Shown: in pieces, positions 45,491 through 56,727 of the stretch
Numbering within the stretch: the first letter of the stretch is position 1
Layout: the number at the start of each line of letters is the position of its first letter
NCBI GenBank assembly: GCA_036936605.1
Contig: JAUPFV010000002.1
Location: 220,441,046-220,505,045 of the forward strand
Direction: 5' to 3'
Source: Limnanthes douglasii subsp. nivea
Taxonomy: Eukaryota > Streptophyta > Magnoliopsida > Brassicales > Limnanthaceae
Length of the DNA: 64,000 nt
Notes under the pieces: generated by a model
The model's database searches: none
What the model was told of the DNA's origin: nothing
What the model saw: only the letters and a program-made list of their open reading frames with translations
Made by a program: the position numbers and the translations under genes

Positions 45491-46053
45491 TCATAGAACT
45501 TATTGAATCTCCTCAATACAGTTTATCAAAAACGCAAAATATAGAACCATCAATGTGATTAACTAATTATGTATAATAAAATAAAATCATAATTTTGTTT
45601 ACTGCTATTAATAATCTTGCTTCGAATATTTAATTCAGCAACATGTTGCAGTAAAGATAGTTGTAAGTCTTCATCTTAAGAAAGCGGTGACTAATATTTT
45701 AGGGTTTAGGTTAAAATAATTACTCAATTATAGTCTTCCTTTTATAGATGAAACCTTAGTTCCATAAAGCACATTTACTTTGTCTGCTTTGTGATCGAAG
45801 ACTACAACCACTAAATTGGTTTAGTCCATGAATATTAAATTCGGGTCTTAGTGTTGAGATTTAGGCACAATCCTTCATTGGTATCAAATTCAACCCGGTT
45901 ACCACACTTAAACCTTCATGACACCTTTTCACCTATATGCCAAATTATTATTTAATTATATATAATATAATTAATATGATTACTTATTATTGGACTACCT
46001 TATGACAGTGACCAAATATCTGTTTAGCATACTGGTCCATAATTATTCCAACA
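45491..46053 (-). repeat. 3' LTR of Copia element D
   Basis: On the minus strand it starts TGTTGGAATAATTATGGACC after the purine-rich TTAGGAGAT and ends near TAAGTTCTATG. It can be followed by eye against 61,223-62,854 with the MITE removed. Shared blocks include GAACTTATTGAATC, AGTTATAAGTCTTCATCT-type text and CATTTAGTTTGTCTG-type text. Divergence is high. Confidence 0.7.
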
Positions 46054-46679
46054 ATCTCCTAATTTACCATCATATGATAATCAATAATATATTTAAATTC
46101 AATTGTTCCTTGAATCTATTGTCAATAGATGAACAATAAAACCTTGTACATGATCAATAGACAATAAAGGCATACAAATATATTTATCATCATGTGAACA
46201 ATAATATGCAACATTAATCACATTATTCTCATCAATCAATTACTTTGGTCAATTATGGTGTGCAATTTAAGAGTAATATAAAATGTAATCGTATATATAT
46301 ACTCTAAAATGATCCTTCCTTAGAGATCTAATAGAGTAATAGATGTCAATAAATATAACCAAGCCATATATTAAAATAAAACTTTATGTATATAATATTG
46401 TAAGTATTAATTAGATTATATTGCAAAATTTCTTACTAAAACTAAATATACTCTAGTCAACTACACCCATTTTGATGGTGTGTTCCTAGAAAACCTTAGA
46501 TAATACCAAATTTATAAGAGGATCTTCTATCATAGAGTTTGTATCGATGTGCTCCATATATATCTGACTCTTTTGAACTCTCTCTTTAACAGACATAAAA
46601 GTTATATCCATGTATCTAAATTTAGATGAGCTCATGCTACTGTTAGAGTACTATATTACAAATTTTCATCGCAATACAA
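46054..46679. other. Non-coding 3' part of Copia element D
   Basis: AT-rich sequence between the 3' LTR and the RNase H relic. No gene is visible. It probably includes the degraded C-terminal end of pol, since typical Copia RNase H text fades near 46,680. Confidence 0.4.
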
Positions 46680-47200
46680 CCTCATGTGACCTTATATCTC
46701 TTGTACAATACGCAAACCAATGACAAAATTTTGTAGACACAATAACTGTTTGGTGCCTCAAAGCACACAATAAATTCTGCCGCCATGGTGGATGATGTAC
46801 TATGTGTTTTCGTTAGATGTTTTGAGGATATTGCACCCCCACCCGATAACAATGTGTTCCCAAAGTTCTTTTCAGTGTGTCTATGCATCCACCAAAATCT
46901 AAGTTGGAATACTCAATGATCCCATGCCTTTCCGACTTCATATATATCAACATGTGCCCTTGTGTTCCTTGTTGATATTGGAGTACCATTTTTACTGCTT
47001 TTTAGTGATCCATACCTTGGTTATTTACATACTTTCTCAACATTTTGACATCAAAGAAAATATATGGTCTACTACAAACTTAAGCATACATTAAAATTCC
47101 AAATGGTCGAAGCATAAGGGATCGTTTTCATTTCCTCAATCTCAAGTGTTGTCTTTAGACATTGGCCCATACTTAGTCTGTCACCCTTTACTATAAGAAT
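46680..47200 (-). pseudogene. RNase H pseudogene of Copia element D
   Basis: The frame at 46,682-46,888 encodes GGAISSKHLTKTHSTSSTMA and AEFIVCFEA, the late Copia RNase H motif (G-A-I-S-W-K-S-x-K-Q...S-T-M-E-A-E-F). Degraded text links it to the RT at its right. It removes RNA from the RNA/DNA hybrid in an active element. Confidence 0.75.
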
Positions 47201-47201
47201 A

Positions 47202-47690
47202 TCAGGGGTTTGCAGTTTGCCAATCCATCATTTTAAAACATTTAAATTTACGACTTTTGTGATAACCAAAGAATACCACAAAACTAGCATCACCAAGATC
47301 TTTAATACCAAATTTGGACGATAGGACTTTCTTCGTAGTGTGCAATAATTCCTTATTGTTCGATGCAAACAGTATGTCATCAACATATAATACCATAAAT
47401 ATGAAATTACTCCAACTGAACTTGTGATATACACAATCCTCAACTGAGTTAACCTCAAACTCAAAAGATACTATCACCTTAAGGAATTTATGGTACCACT
47501 GACGAGAAACCTGTTTGAGCCCATAAATGAATTTCTTAAGCATACATACCATATATTTGAGTTATATATTTAAAGTATTATGCTTGCACCATATAGATTA
47601 TTTCATCAATATTAACATTGAGAAACACGGTGTTTAGGTCCATTTGATAAAGTTCAAGATCAAAGTGTGCAACTAATGTCATGATCGTTC
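47202..47690 (-). pseudogene. RT pseudogene of Copia element D, left part
   Basis: Motifs: FIYGLKQVSRQWYHKF, VEDCVYHKF, active site FMVLYVDDILFASN and KFGIKDLGDASFVV. Upstream (to 47,690) comes LVAHFDLELYQMDLNTVFLN, interrupted exactly here by element C. The RT resumes at 57,184. The catalytic YVDD is intact, but stops lie upstream. Confidence 0.85.
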
Positions 47691-47691
47691 A

Positions 47692-48142
47692 TGATTAGGT
47701 GAAAATATATTTTGAGGGTAATTTTGTAATAAATGGTTTTTGTTCTTGGTTAAATTGGGAAGATTATTAAGAATAAGGTCTTAAAACCAGAATTCTTAAG
47801 TTCTTATATTCTTTTATAAGTTTTTTCTCCGTCCACTAATGATGCTTTTTAGAGTATTTATAGAGTTAGATTAGGGTCATAGGTCGGGTTTAAGAGTCTT
47901 AATTCTTTGAATTAACCAAACGGGTCATGGGTCAGGCCCAATTACTTAATAAGTTATTAGTGCAAGATAGTTAGCTACTTGCTTAGTCAAATTTAGTGAT
48001 GTGTCCATTAGGAAAGTTCAAAAATTCTTACTCGAATGTGGTCTAAATGTTCCTAGTACTACCATTCGTATGATTACTGAACTACCCACCAAATATTTGG
48101 CTATCTAGTATAATTTCACTCTAAAATATTTATGACCCATCA
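47692..48142 (-). repeat. 3' LTR of element C
   Basis: The plus-strand ends are TGATTAGG and CCCATCA. A minus-strand TATA box lies at 47,855-47,862. A purine-rich AATGAGGGCTATA on the minus strand at 48,143-48,156 serves as polypurine tract. Several small indels separate it from the right LTR. Confidence 0.9.
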
Positions 48143-48532
48143 TATAGCCCTCATTAGTCTTTAACAAAAACTTAATTGTTTTTAAGACTAATTTTTAAAT
48201 ACAGTTTTATCAAAACGTCAAAAGTTTTGATCAGAGGGATTCAGATGTCTTGCCAAAATTGAAATTTGAATTTTCGCAAAAATTAATGACATTTTATGAC
48301 GCTACACCTTCTGCGATATTACCTTTGGTTTCTACCGCCTTTCTTTTACACGTGTCAATTGCTCATCAAGTTTCGCATTTACTCTGCCCTAGGTAAAGTA
48401 GAATAATTAACGTGTGGAGTTTGAATTTCCTTAGAGATTATAATCATTAGGTTTGCCTTAACCTAGGTAACTAGAGTACTTAAGTATTTTTATAATACAA
48501 TTACATGACTTTTAATTGTTCATTCACTCCTC

Positions 48533-48540
48533 TATATAAA
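48533..48540 (+). promoter_or_regulatory. TATA box of the antisense gene in element C
   Basis: TATATAAA lies about 84 bp upstream of the codon homologous to the start codon of the B antisense gene. The placement repeats that of elements A and B. Confidence 0.55.
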
Positions 48541-48623
48541 TCAGTTTTCATTTCGTCATTCTTATATGTTTTTAGAAAGGGTTAAACCACTTGTTCAAAG
48601 AAAATAAAATCCATGGTGATCGC

Positions 48624-49871
48624 ATATTTACCGCGATGACAGATTTAATCAAAGTTTGTTGGTTAACCCTCTCTGAACTAGAAGAAGAGAAGAAAAAAAA
48701 CCCAAATAGTTTCATGTCTTCTCACTTCTTATCCTTCAACAGGCACTACTCGAGTCGTACAGTACAGAAAGTCTCATACATGTATCACACATTTTCTACC
48801 AAAATCTTTTACAAAAATCTCTAGCACTCAAAGTCGTTTTCCCAAAATATCTACAACCACCCACTTATAAATTTCCCCCTATCACTCATCAAAGAAACTT
48901 CCTTATCATAAAGCTTTGAGTCGTCTAATTCCTTTGACATTCAAAATAATGGGATCGGATTCAGAATAGATTATCCAAAATCGGATAACTAGGTCATCAG
49001 CAGCAAGAGCTCGGTCGACAGTCGAACCACTGGTACTTATCGATTCTCTTTCATCTCCAAGTCCAAACAAAAATTCATTAACTTTAGATGATGATACTGG
49101 TACCCGGCCCACCGGACCACTAGAATCAGATCCCAAAGTAATGGAGGGAGTAATGGAAGATTCGAGCATGAATTCTGTATTGGAAACGTCTGGTCAGACA
49201 GATGAAACTTCTGGGCCTTACCTGGATGGGATCGTAACAAAGAGGGGAGCCCTATATAAAGAAAATACAGTTGAGGAAGAATCGGAAGACTTGCCAATCT
49301 CTATGGTTGTTCGAGTTGGCCCTAATTTCAAAAAGATAACTGTGAAATATCTTCTAGTGTTAAATAAGATATTTTATGTTTATTTTGATGAGAAAGAACT
49401 ATAGGTCGTTCGTACAAAATACTGATTTCCTGACATGATTAGGGTTAGATTTCCCAAGGCTGGAGAAACTCCGATGAACTATGGCTCAAACGAGTTAGTG
49501 GTGTAAAATGAATTGTTGAACTGGGGTCTAAGGTTTCCATTAGATCCTAAAATTGTTAGGTTTTCGAACTAGTCAACTTAGTCAAAATGCGTGGTATACT
49601 TTGCTCGCTTGTATTATTGCATCAAGATTGTCTCAAAACCTATGTCAATGGAGCAACTTCCAGTCATTGCCAAATTATATCGTAACTCAAAAGTTCCCCT
49701 TTACCATTTAAATATGGGAAATAAGTTCAAAGTTGTGAATGATTTGTTAGAGTCGGATATGATATGGAAAACACAGTTTTTTGTTTATTAGTGGACGATT
49801 GGAAAATAGTCGGAAAATATCTTTGTCTCAGGGAAACCCAAGCAAGCTCACCGGATTTTGGAAATGTGCAG
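48624..49871 (+). pseudogene. Antisense gene of element C, exon 1
   Basis: The start homologous to that of B reads ATA at 48,624 (IFTAMTDLIKVCWLTLSELE against MFTARNALVKGGWLNLSELE). Conserved pieces: KITVKYLLVLNKIFYVYF (49,340), ELLNWGLRFPLDPKIVRF (49,520), LPVIAKLYRNSKVPLYHLNM (49,650) and, in another frame, GNPSKLTGFWKCA just before the intron. Frameshifts and stops occur throughout. ELLNWGLRF preserves the Trp that is a stop in B. Function is unknown. Confidence 0.7.
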
Positions 49872-49954
49872 GTAATCTTACCCAACTATTTTGCTTGGTC
49901 TTTTAGTTTGTCTATGTTTACTTTGAACATCGATCTAATTGCTTCTATTTGCAG
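49872..49954 (+). other. Intron of the antisense gene in element C (83 bp)
   Basis: The donor is CAG|GTAATC and the acceptor CTATTTGCAG. The position is 13 nt after the conserved TGG codon, phase 1, identical to A and B. It is T-rich with a pyrimidine tract before the acceptor. Confidence 0.85.
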
Positions 49955-50938
49955 TTCTCTCGAATCGTTTTACCGATCACTTAAAAGCTGCTCTGAATAC
50001 CTTTAGGAAGTTGCACATATGGGCGGAGATAAAATGGAATAATTGTTTCCATGAATGTTTTAATACCGGGAAGTTAACCCGCAATCACCTTTGGAGGACC
50101 AGTTCAAAGAGAACTATCATGGAAAGAATTCATCACACCTCCTACGACCATTGTCGTTTTAATAAAGCTTTTCCAAGAACTGGTCCTAACATGGTATATG
50201 ATGGTACCTCCTTTGAAATTTCAAAGTAAAACGATGTTGTAGAATACTCAATCATGGGTTGTATTCGGCATGTATTTGAAATGAAAAGAGAATTCAAAAA
50301 TCAGCGGGTGACCATTCAGACTTTGGAAGAAGAGCAAAAAAGAGGCTTCAAGAGGCCTTTGATGGAGAAAAAACTAATGCTGAAGATGCAATCAAGGAAT
50401 CTAAGACCCTTAGGTCATAAATGGATAAATCTAAAGATGAAACAATCAAGGCTCAAAAAGCACTTAAAGAATTGGAAGACTCGAGTTCTAAGAAGATAAA
50501 TAAAGTGCAAGGTCAATTGAAGACCAGTCAAGAATCTTTGGATCGTACTATGGGTGAGAAAAAATCCTTGGAAAAAGACAAGAAAGAATTGGAAGAAAAA
50601 AATTAAAGAATTAGAAACCAAATCGACCCATGAAGCTGATGATATGATAGAAGCATATACTAATGCTACTTTGGACCAACTGAATGCTCGGGATGCCTCT
50701 ATCAAATTAGATATAGTACTGTTATTCCATAAGAAATTTTGAAATTTAAACTTGAGATCGTTGTGGGGCTTAGTTCCAGAGAAATTTATACCTCCGGGAA
50801 TTTCTTTAGCTGATGAGGTGGTCGCTTCCAAAGAAGCGTCAGAAGACAGTTCTGATGGGTAATATGAAGTAGGATCAAAGAAAATGAGCTCAGATGGGAA
50901 AGGAGAAAGATCGAAAGAAGAAGAAACTAAAGAGTAAC
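49955..50938 (+). pseudogene. Antisense gene of element C, exon 2
   Basis: Exon 2 reads LSNRFTDHLKAALNTFRKLH, then IKWNNCFHECFNTGKLTRNH, in the frame predicted by splicing. A stop at about 50,226 follows SFEISK. The Lys/Glu-rich coiled-coil region (50,250-50,740) continues in shifting frames, and the acidic Ser-rich tail ends at 50,938. It lacks the long basic insert of B, which makes it shorter. The minus-strand frame at 50,415-50,954 over the same bases is a shadow. Confidence 0.7.
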
Positions 50939-50992
50939 AACTCCTAGTTATCAAGCTCTTAAGTCCTTTGCAGATGCAAGGAAATTTTGCTT

Positions 50993-51013
50993 TATATATA
51001 TATATATATATAT
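50993..51013. repeat. (TA)n microsatellite
   Basis: A run of about ten TA units lies just after the end of the antisense gene of element C. Confidence 0.85.
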
Positions 51014-51019
51014 TATCGT

Positions 51020-51132
51020 AAAGTTCTTAGATAGCCAATGTATTTTTTTATGTAACTTTGAACCAAGTCCTTGGATGGCCAAGGCATTTTGTGATATACC
51101 TTCGAAAAAAGTCCTTGGATGGCCAAGGCATT
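51020..51132. repeat. Repeated CCTTGG/CCAAGG hairpin motif in element C
   Basis: The motif AAGTCCTTGGATGGCCAAGG, followed by CATT, occurs at 51,064-51,088 and 51,108-51,132. A degenerate copy with transition changes lies at 51,020-51,044. It lies between the convergent ends of the antisense gene and pol, as in B. CCTTGG and CCAAGG can pair with a four-base loop. Confidence 0.8.
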
Positions 51133-51239
51133 TGGTATTGATAAGTTCTCGTTAAAACCTCTCTGAGCCATCAGGGTAGGAAATAATATGCCCCCATTTG
51201 AAATATTTACATAAAACAAAATTAAATTAAATAATTACA

Positions 51240-52490
51240 AATTTACTCCAGATACATCCTTAGGTGTTCTATATTCCACGGGTGCCTTAAAGGAATACCC
51301 TCTTGATCAACCAATTGGTAAGTCCTCTACTAACCCTTTCAACAATCGTATGCAAACCTTCCTAATTTCGAGCCAATTTCCCTAGCCTCTTATATTTGGT
51401 ATGCATAAATAATTTTCTTAAAACTCGATCTCCAATACTAAACGCTCTTCTCCAGATTTTGGAAGCATACATTTTTCTCATTAACCCCTGATAATGAACC
51501 GTTCTGAAATGATATTGACATTTTTTTTCTTGAATGAGATCAAGTTGAATTTGTACTGAAATTTCGTTATCTTATTTTGAATAGTTTTGAATTATAAAGG
51601 AATGAAGAGTGTATTTAATTAGAGAAATAGCATCCATTCTATATACCAAATGAAAATGAGACTCTTGTGTTGCTGAGTGTGGAGTAGTCTTATAGGCCCA
51701 TAACACTTCATGTAATTAGTTCATCCATTTACCTACTGATCTCTCCAAATTATTTTTAAGACCTTTTAGTATAGTCCGATTAACTACTTATACTTTACCA
51801 TTGGCTTGAGGATGAAAGGGCGAGGAAAAAAATGTCGTATCCCTCTTGACACATAAAATTCTTTTATTTTTTGGTTATCAAATTGAGGACCATTATCAGT
51901 TGTAATGCATCGGGGTACTTTGAATCGACAACATATGTGGGCTAAGATGACTTTATAATAGCCTTGGAAGTGGTCCCTGAAAGTGGTGCAGTTTCTACCC
52001 ATTTAGTAAAGTAATCTACTGCAACCACGATTGTTCGACATCCTCCACACGCCATTGGTAATGGCCTCACAAAATCAAGTCCACATCTATTGAATGGCAC
52101 TGCTTCAGATATATTTTGCATTGGACCAGCTGGGACATGAATAGCATCTCCAAATTTCTGAAAATGATCACATTTCCTTACCAGTTCTTTAGCATCTGCC
52201 ATAATGGTAGGCCAATAGTGTCCTGCTAGAAAAACCCTTCCGGTTAAAGATTTGTATCCGCAGTGAGCTGATCATTCCTCGTCATCGAGTTCAGATAAAA
52301 CAATTTGAGATTCATTCGATATGAGGCATCGGAGCAACGTCTTAGTGAAGGACTTTTTATACAATACTTCTCCCGAAACCACAAATCCATGCGCCTTGAA
52401 CTTCAATTTTTTAGCTAGATTTTTTCTCTCCGACAAAATTCCCTTGGTTATAAAAAGTAGAATTTCATAGCTCCAATCCAAATTGGAAAC
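51240..52490 (-). pseudogene. Integrase pseudogene of element C
   Basis: Parts: KAHGFVVSGEVLYKKSFTKT and the zinc-binding region (52,481-52,140; ELVRKCDHFQKFG, the second Cys changed), integrase core (52,120-51,790; FVRPLPMACGGCRTIVVAVD, ITTDNGPQFDNQ), then a degraded C-terminal part to about 51,250. Stops and a frameshift near 51,990 break it. The protein would insert element DNA into the genome. Confidence 0.8.
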
Positions 52491-52559
52491 GACCTATATT
52501 TGACAATTTTCTTCAGCATTGGGATCTTTTTTGCAGACGTTGTTGTAATCAAAGGACAT

Positions 52560-53420
52560 TATTGTATCAAAATACAGGGAAACTCTGTAGCATAGGAAAT
52601 AGTAGCCAAAGAATCAACCATTGAATTCTTGGCCCGGGTTATATGCTCGTACCTCACATTTTCAAAATACGCTGAAAATTCTTTCAACATCTGTAGTTGC
52701 AAATCACTCATTAATCGAACCGATGTTACTACAAAAATTTAAGCAAGTCTTAGACCAACGATAGTTGTTTCATATTCAGATTCATTACTGGATGTTGGAA
52801 ATCGAACCGAATATCTTGGTACATAAAATCACCAAATGAAGAAGTTAAACATATTCCGGAAGTGTATCCTCCAGTACTAGATCCTCAATCAATTCGAACT
52901 ATCCATTTATTTTTTTGTGAATCCCGAGAATCACTTAACGTGTTCCGATCATAATGAAATTCTATCAAGAAATCTGCTACAATTTGACCTTTGATAGCAG
53001 TTCGAGGAGCAAAATCGATGTTGAAATCTCATAATTCAATGGACCACTTGGTCATTCGGCTCGACACATCGGACTTTCGTAGCATATATTTAAGAGGAAA
53101 AGACGTTCGAACTGTGATAGAATGTCCCTGAAAGTAGGGTCGCGTTCTCCTTGCTGCAATGACTAAGGACCGAGCCAGGTTTTCTAACTTTAAATACTTC
53201 TTTTCAGCATCAAGTAGAGCTTTGCTGATGTAATAAACGGGACAGGGGTAAATGTACACTTCGCGTACTAATATTGCACTTGCACTTACATCTATCTCTC
53301 ACTTATTATATAACCCAAAACAATTCCAGACTGAACTCTGGAAGTACATATTTTCGGGTCGAGTTTCAAGTTAAGGGCCTCAAGCTTCGCAAAAGTTTCT
53401 CTTAGATCAGACAAGTGGTC
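52560..53420 (-). pseudogene. RNase H and archaeal RNase H pseudogene of element C
   Basis: The frame at 53,029-53,259 encodes CPVYYISKALLDAEKKYLKL and SFPLKYMLRKSDVSSRMTKW, the end of the first RNase H. Leftwards come traces of the archaeal-type domain (RIDGGS-like near 52,890, a SNESEYE-like block near 52,780, ITRAKNSMVDSLATISYAT-like near 52,600). About 130 codons at the RT-RNase H junction are missing compared with B, near 53,285-53,300. Confidence 0.7.
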
Positions 53421-54177
53421 TTCTTCTTTGACATTTTTTACCATTATATCATCTATGTATACCTCTAAATTTCTACCGATCTAAGTGGTGAATGTTTTGT
53501 TAACCAGACGTTGATAAGATGTACCCGCATTTTTCAGTCCAAAGGGTAAAAACTTTGTAACAATGCAGCCCCCGGTCAGTAATAAATGTAGTACGATCCT
53601 GATCATTCGAATCCATCTGAATTTGATAATATCTGACAAAAGCATCCATAAAAGATAACAATTTATTGCCTGATGTGGAATCTACCAGTTGATCTATTTG
53701 AAGCATCAGGAAGGGGTCATTAGGACAAGCTTTATTCAGATCGGTAAAATAGATACACATGCACCATTGTCCGTTTTTCTTTCTAACTATAACTAGATTA
53801 TCAGTCCACAACGAGTATTGTGACTTTTTTATGTGACCCATCTCGGTTAACCGATCAACCTCTTTACATATCGCTTCTGACTTTTCCTTAGAGAATGCCC
53901 TTATTTTTTGGATCAATGGACCTGCATTTGATCGCACTGAAAACTTATGGAAAATAAAATCAATTATTACACCTGATACCTCTTTATTTGGCCAAGCAAA
54001 CACATGTTGATATTCAGATAAAAAAATTAGTAACTCATTTTTCAGATCCGTTGATAATTTTGAACAGATTTGAACATTCTTTTCGTTCCCCAAATAATGA
54101 ATATCTATTTCTTCAATTGGGATAATCGTACTGGGAGTCTCCCTGGGATCATTTATATGGTTGTAATCTGAAGGCAA
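53420..54177 (-). pseudogene. RT pseudogene of element C
   Basis: The frame at 53,500-54,177 is open for 225 codons. It carries DINDPRETPS-like text, VDRLTEMGHIKKSQYSLWTD, MCIYFTDLNKACPNDPF, SFMDAFVRYYQIQ and TTFITDRGLHCYKV. The F-S-G-Y block is changed to F-V-R-Y. The active-site segment (EVYIDDIMVK-like, near 53,450) follows after a frameshift. The alignment with RT of A and B is immediate by eye. Confidence 0.85.
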
Positions 54178-54194
54178 CTCATTTTACTATTGTT

Positions 54195-54990
54195 CTATTT
54201 AGTGGTTAGTGAACTATTAGTTTTGGGAGCTAGTGTTGCAACATAGCATTCTCTAACTACTTTTGGACTGCTCCGTACCACTCCCACCTGATTCCCTACA
54301 GAGTACTTCAAAAATTGATGAACCGTAGATACAATAGTGTGTATCTTTGAGAGCCAAAATCTGCCAAAAATGGCGTTATAGCAAGTAGGGCAGTTCACCA
54401 CTACGAACAATACTCGAACTGATTTCTGGAAGGATCCTCTGCCAAGAGTTGTTTCTCCCTCAAACTCTCCCATGAATTCTGTCGAACTACCTGTAAACCC
54501 TACAATAGTCCGGTTCCATGATTGGATTACCGGCGGATTTTTTATTTGTATGTACGCGTAGAAAAATAACACATTTGCTGAACTACCGGTATCGATGAGA
54601 ATTCTCAGAATTTATGTACCATCAAAAGAAGCCCCAATAACCACAATGTCTTCATATGGTCTAGCGACATCTCTCAGATAATCCTCATCAAAGACCATGA
54701 TTGGTGAAGACCGTTGATATAAATGAGCTCACATTTTCCCTTTTAACTGCACATCCAAAGTGTTGACATGCCTTTTTCTACAACAATTCGAATGTGTTGT
54801 TGTTGTATCCTCTCCAAATATTATTAATGACTCGAAGAACTTACACAAATAGGGAACATTCCCATTTCTCTAATTCACCACGTTAACAAGGTTTCGATCA
54901 GGACCTTATTCCAAATACTCTGAATCCAAATAAAAAAGATCATGAAACTGTTTTGTAATTATCATGGTTTGTTCTCCCATGGAGATATTT
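54195..54990 (-). pseudogene. Aspartic protease pseudogene of element C
   Basis: The minus strand reads RILIDTGSSANVLFFYAYIQ near 54,590, with an intact D-T-G active site but a stop just upstream. It continues with IVGFTGSSTEFMGEFEGETT, VRVLFVVVNCPTCYN and GRFWLSKIHTIVSTVHQFLK. It links gag and RT as in A and B. Confidence 0.8.
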
Positions 54991-55019
54991 GAAGTAGATC
55001 TCGGCACAACAGGTGCACA

Positions 55020-56643
55020 ACTTGTTTTTTGCTAATTCTTGAGTTGGGTCTGTTCGAAACTTGATTTCTATTTGTGCCATGATTCTTTAAAAAGGTCATC
55101 AGTTTCCTGTTTTCAATCAGCTACTGAATATCTTGCTTAAGGGCTATACAATATTTCGTATCATGACTCGTATCTTTATGGTATTTACAAAAACGGGTAT
55201 CCGGTTCTCCCTAGGTTTAGATAGGTAAAGGCCTTCGAAATTGTATGTGATATTTGGTTTCATCATATATTATTCCCACGTTTTCAATTAACTCTGCAAA
55301 GTAACTAGGTTGAACCCACTGGTTCCCCTTTGGTCTAGACTGTTGAGTTTGATTCGATCTGATCGTCCCGATCCTTGACCTGATTCTTGAGGTCGAGAAT
55401 TAGAAGAAACATGCGATTGATTAATAGCTTGGTGATGCATAGCACCTAAAGGGGGTTTACTTTGTTGAGGTTGTCTTAGCCGCTTGGTTTCTTCTACGGT
55501 GATTTCTTTCCCAACTTGATTCAATAGGCCACCTCATGTTTTCGCCTTTTTCTTTGCAAAGGTGTCAGCAAACTCTCCCACCAACAACATTGTCTAAGGG
55601 AAGCTATGGACAACTACTAATAGAGATCAGACTGATCATACTTAGTGTTCACAAACCGACTACCATATATTTTCAAGGTTTCTGATGCCATCTAGTGACA
55701 ATGAATTATGGTATCACCATTTCCTCTTAATTCCTTACTCCCTACAAACTGTCGCCGGAAGGCCATCCAGAAAATATCAAAAAAAATTATTGATCCCTCC
55801 GGAAGTCTGTTGTACCATTTCAAAGCACTATCTTTGAATGTTTAAGAAAAATTCCTACACAAAACTTTGTCATCTTCATCGAAGCTCATCATAAATATTT
55901 TAAATTGTTCCAGATGATTATTTGGGTCTTTGCTCCCATCATACTTTTCTATTTTGGAAACATATAAGCGTCGTGGGAGGTGTCCGGATAAAATCTTTGC
56001 TGAGAGTGGTGATTGCCTCCAGTTACGTCCCTAGCTGAACTGATGTACTTCATTAGAATCTGCAACCTGGTTCGGGTCAGACAGAAAACGAGTCACTTAG
56101 TAACTAATTTATACTGTGATCAGCGGAACCCCTCGTCTTTCTTTTATAATCCAACATCTTCCCTTTCTTAATATTTTTTACCAACATTTCCCAATCCTTC
56201 AACTTTTTGTCTCTACTAGCAATTTTCTTTCCGCGATGTTTATCCTGGTGTTTATCTCTTCTCTTTTGTTGATAAAAATCACTGCTGGTGGAAGAAGAAT
56301 ATGAACCAGTAGATGAAGATAAAATCTTACCAGATTCCGAAGAGCTAGAACCCTTTTCTTCATGAGGTTCTTCCCTCGAAATTTGATGGTTTTTAGGGGA
56401 ATGATCTGTCAAGGCTTGCTTCGAATATCCGACCGGATTATCATCCGGATCCACCAAGTCTCTTTCAGCTTGCCGATGTATTTTCATTGCTTCGATCTCT
56501 TTTCTTCACTTGGCAAGCTCATTTCTTAGTTGAGTTATTTCTTTATTTTCATCATTTTTTGACAGAGCCCTCCTTATTTGATCTTCTCTGACGTGATCAT
56601 CTCCATTCATCGGAAGTAGATCAACATGCATTTCTTCAGCCAT
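55020..56643 (-). pseudogene. gag pseudogene of element C
   Basis: I place the start at ATG 56,643 (MAEEMHVDLLPMNGDDHVRE), about 60 bp after the primer site; the first stop comes near 56,508. The open part 56,104-56,487 is charged and Ser/Lys-rich, like gag N-termini of A and B. A degraded gag core (55,640-56,040), a Gln/Ser-rich linker (55,288-55,524) and a zinc-finger-like remnant near 55,170 follow. Many stops interrupt it. Confidence 0.75.
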
Positions 56644-56703
56644 TATTTAATTATCGTCTTAAATCCTTGAAAACTTTGAATTATCGCAATCTGGGTGTCT
56701 CTG

Positions 56704-56721
56704 ATCCTTCCGTGGTCGCCA
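56704..56721 (-). other. Primer binding site of element C
   Basis: On the minus strand TGGCGACCACGGAAGGAT follows the 5' LTR after 6 nt. The first ten bases equal the Arg(UCG)-type site of element B, but the rest differs. It may be a mutated site or may fit another tRNA. Confidence 0.65.
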
Positions 56722-56727
56722 AACTTA

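Noticed and set aside
50415..50954. 179-codon minus-strand frame
   Set aside because: Shadow of the coiled-coil part of the antisense gene of element C.
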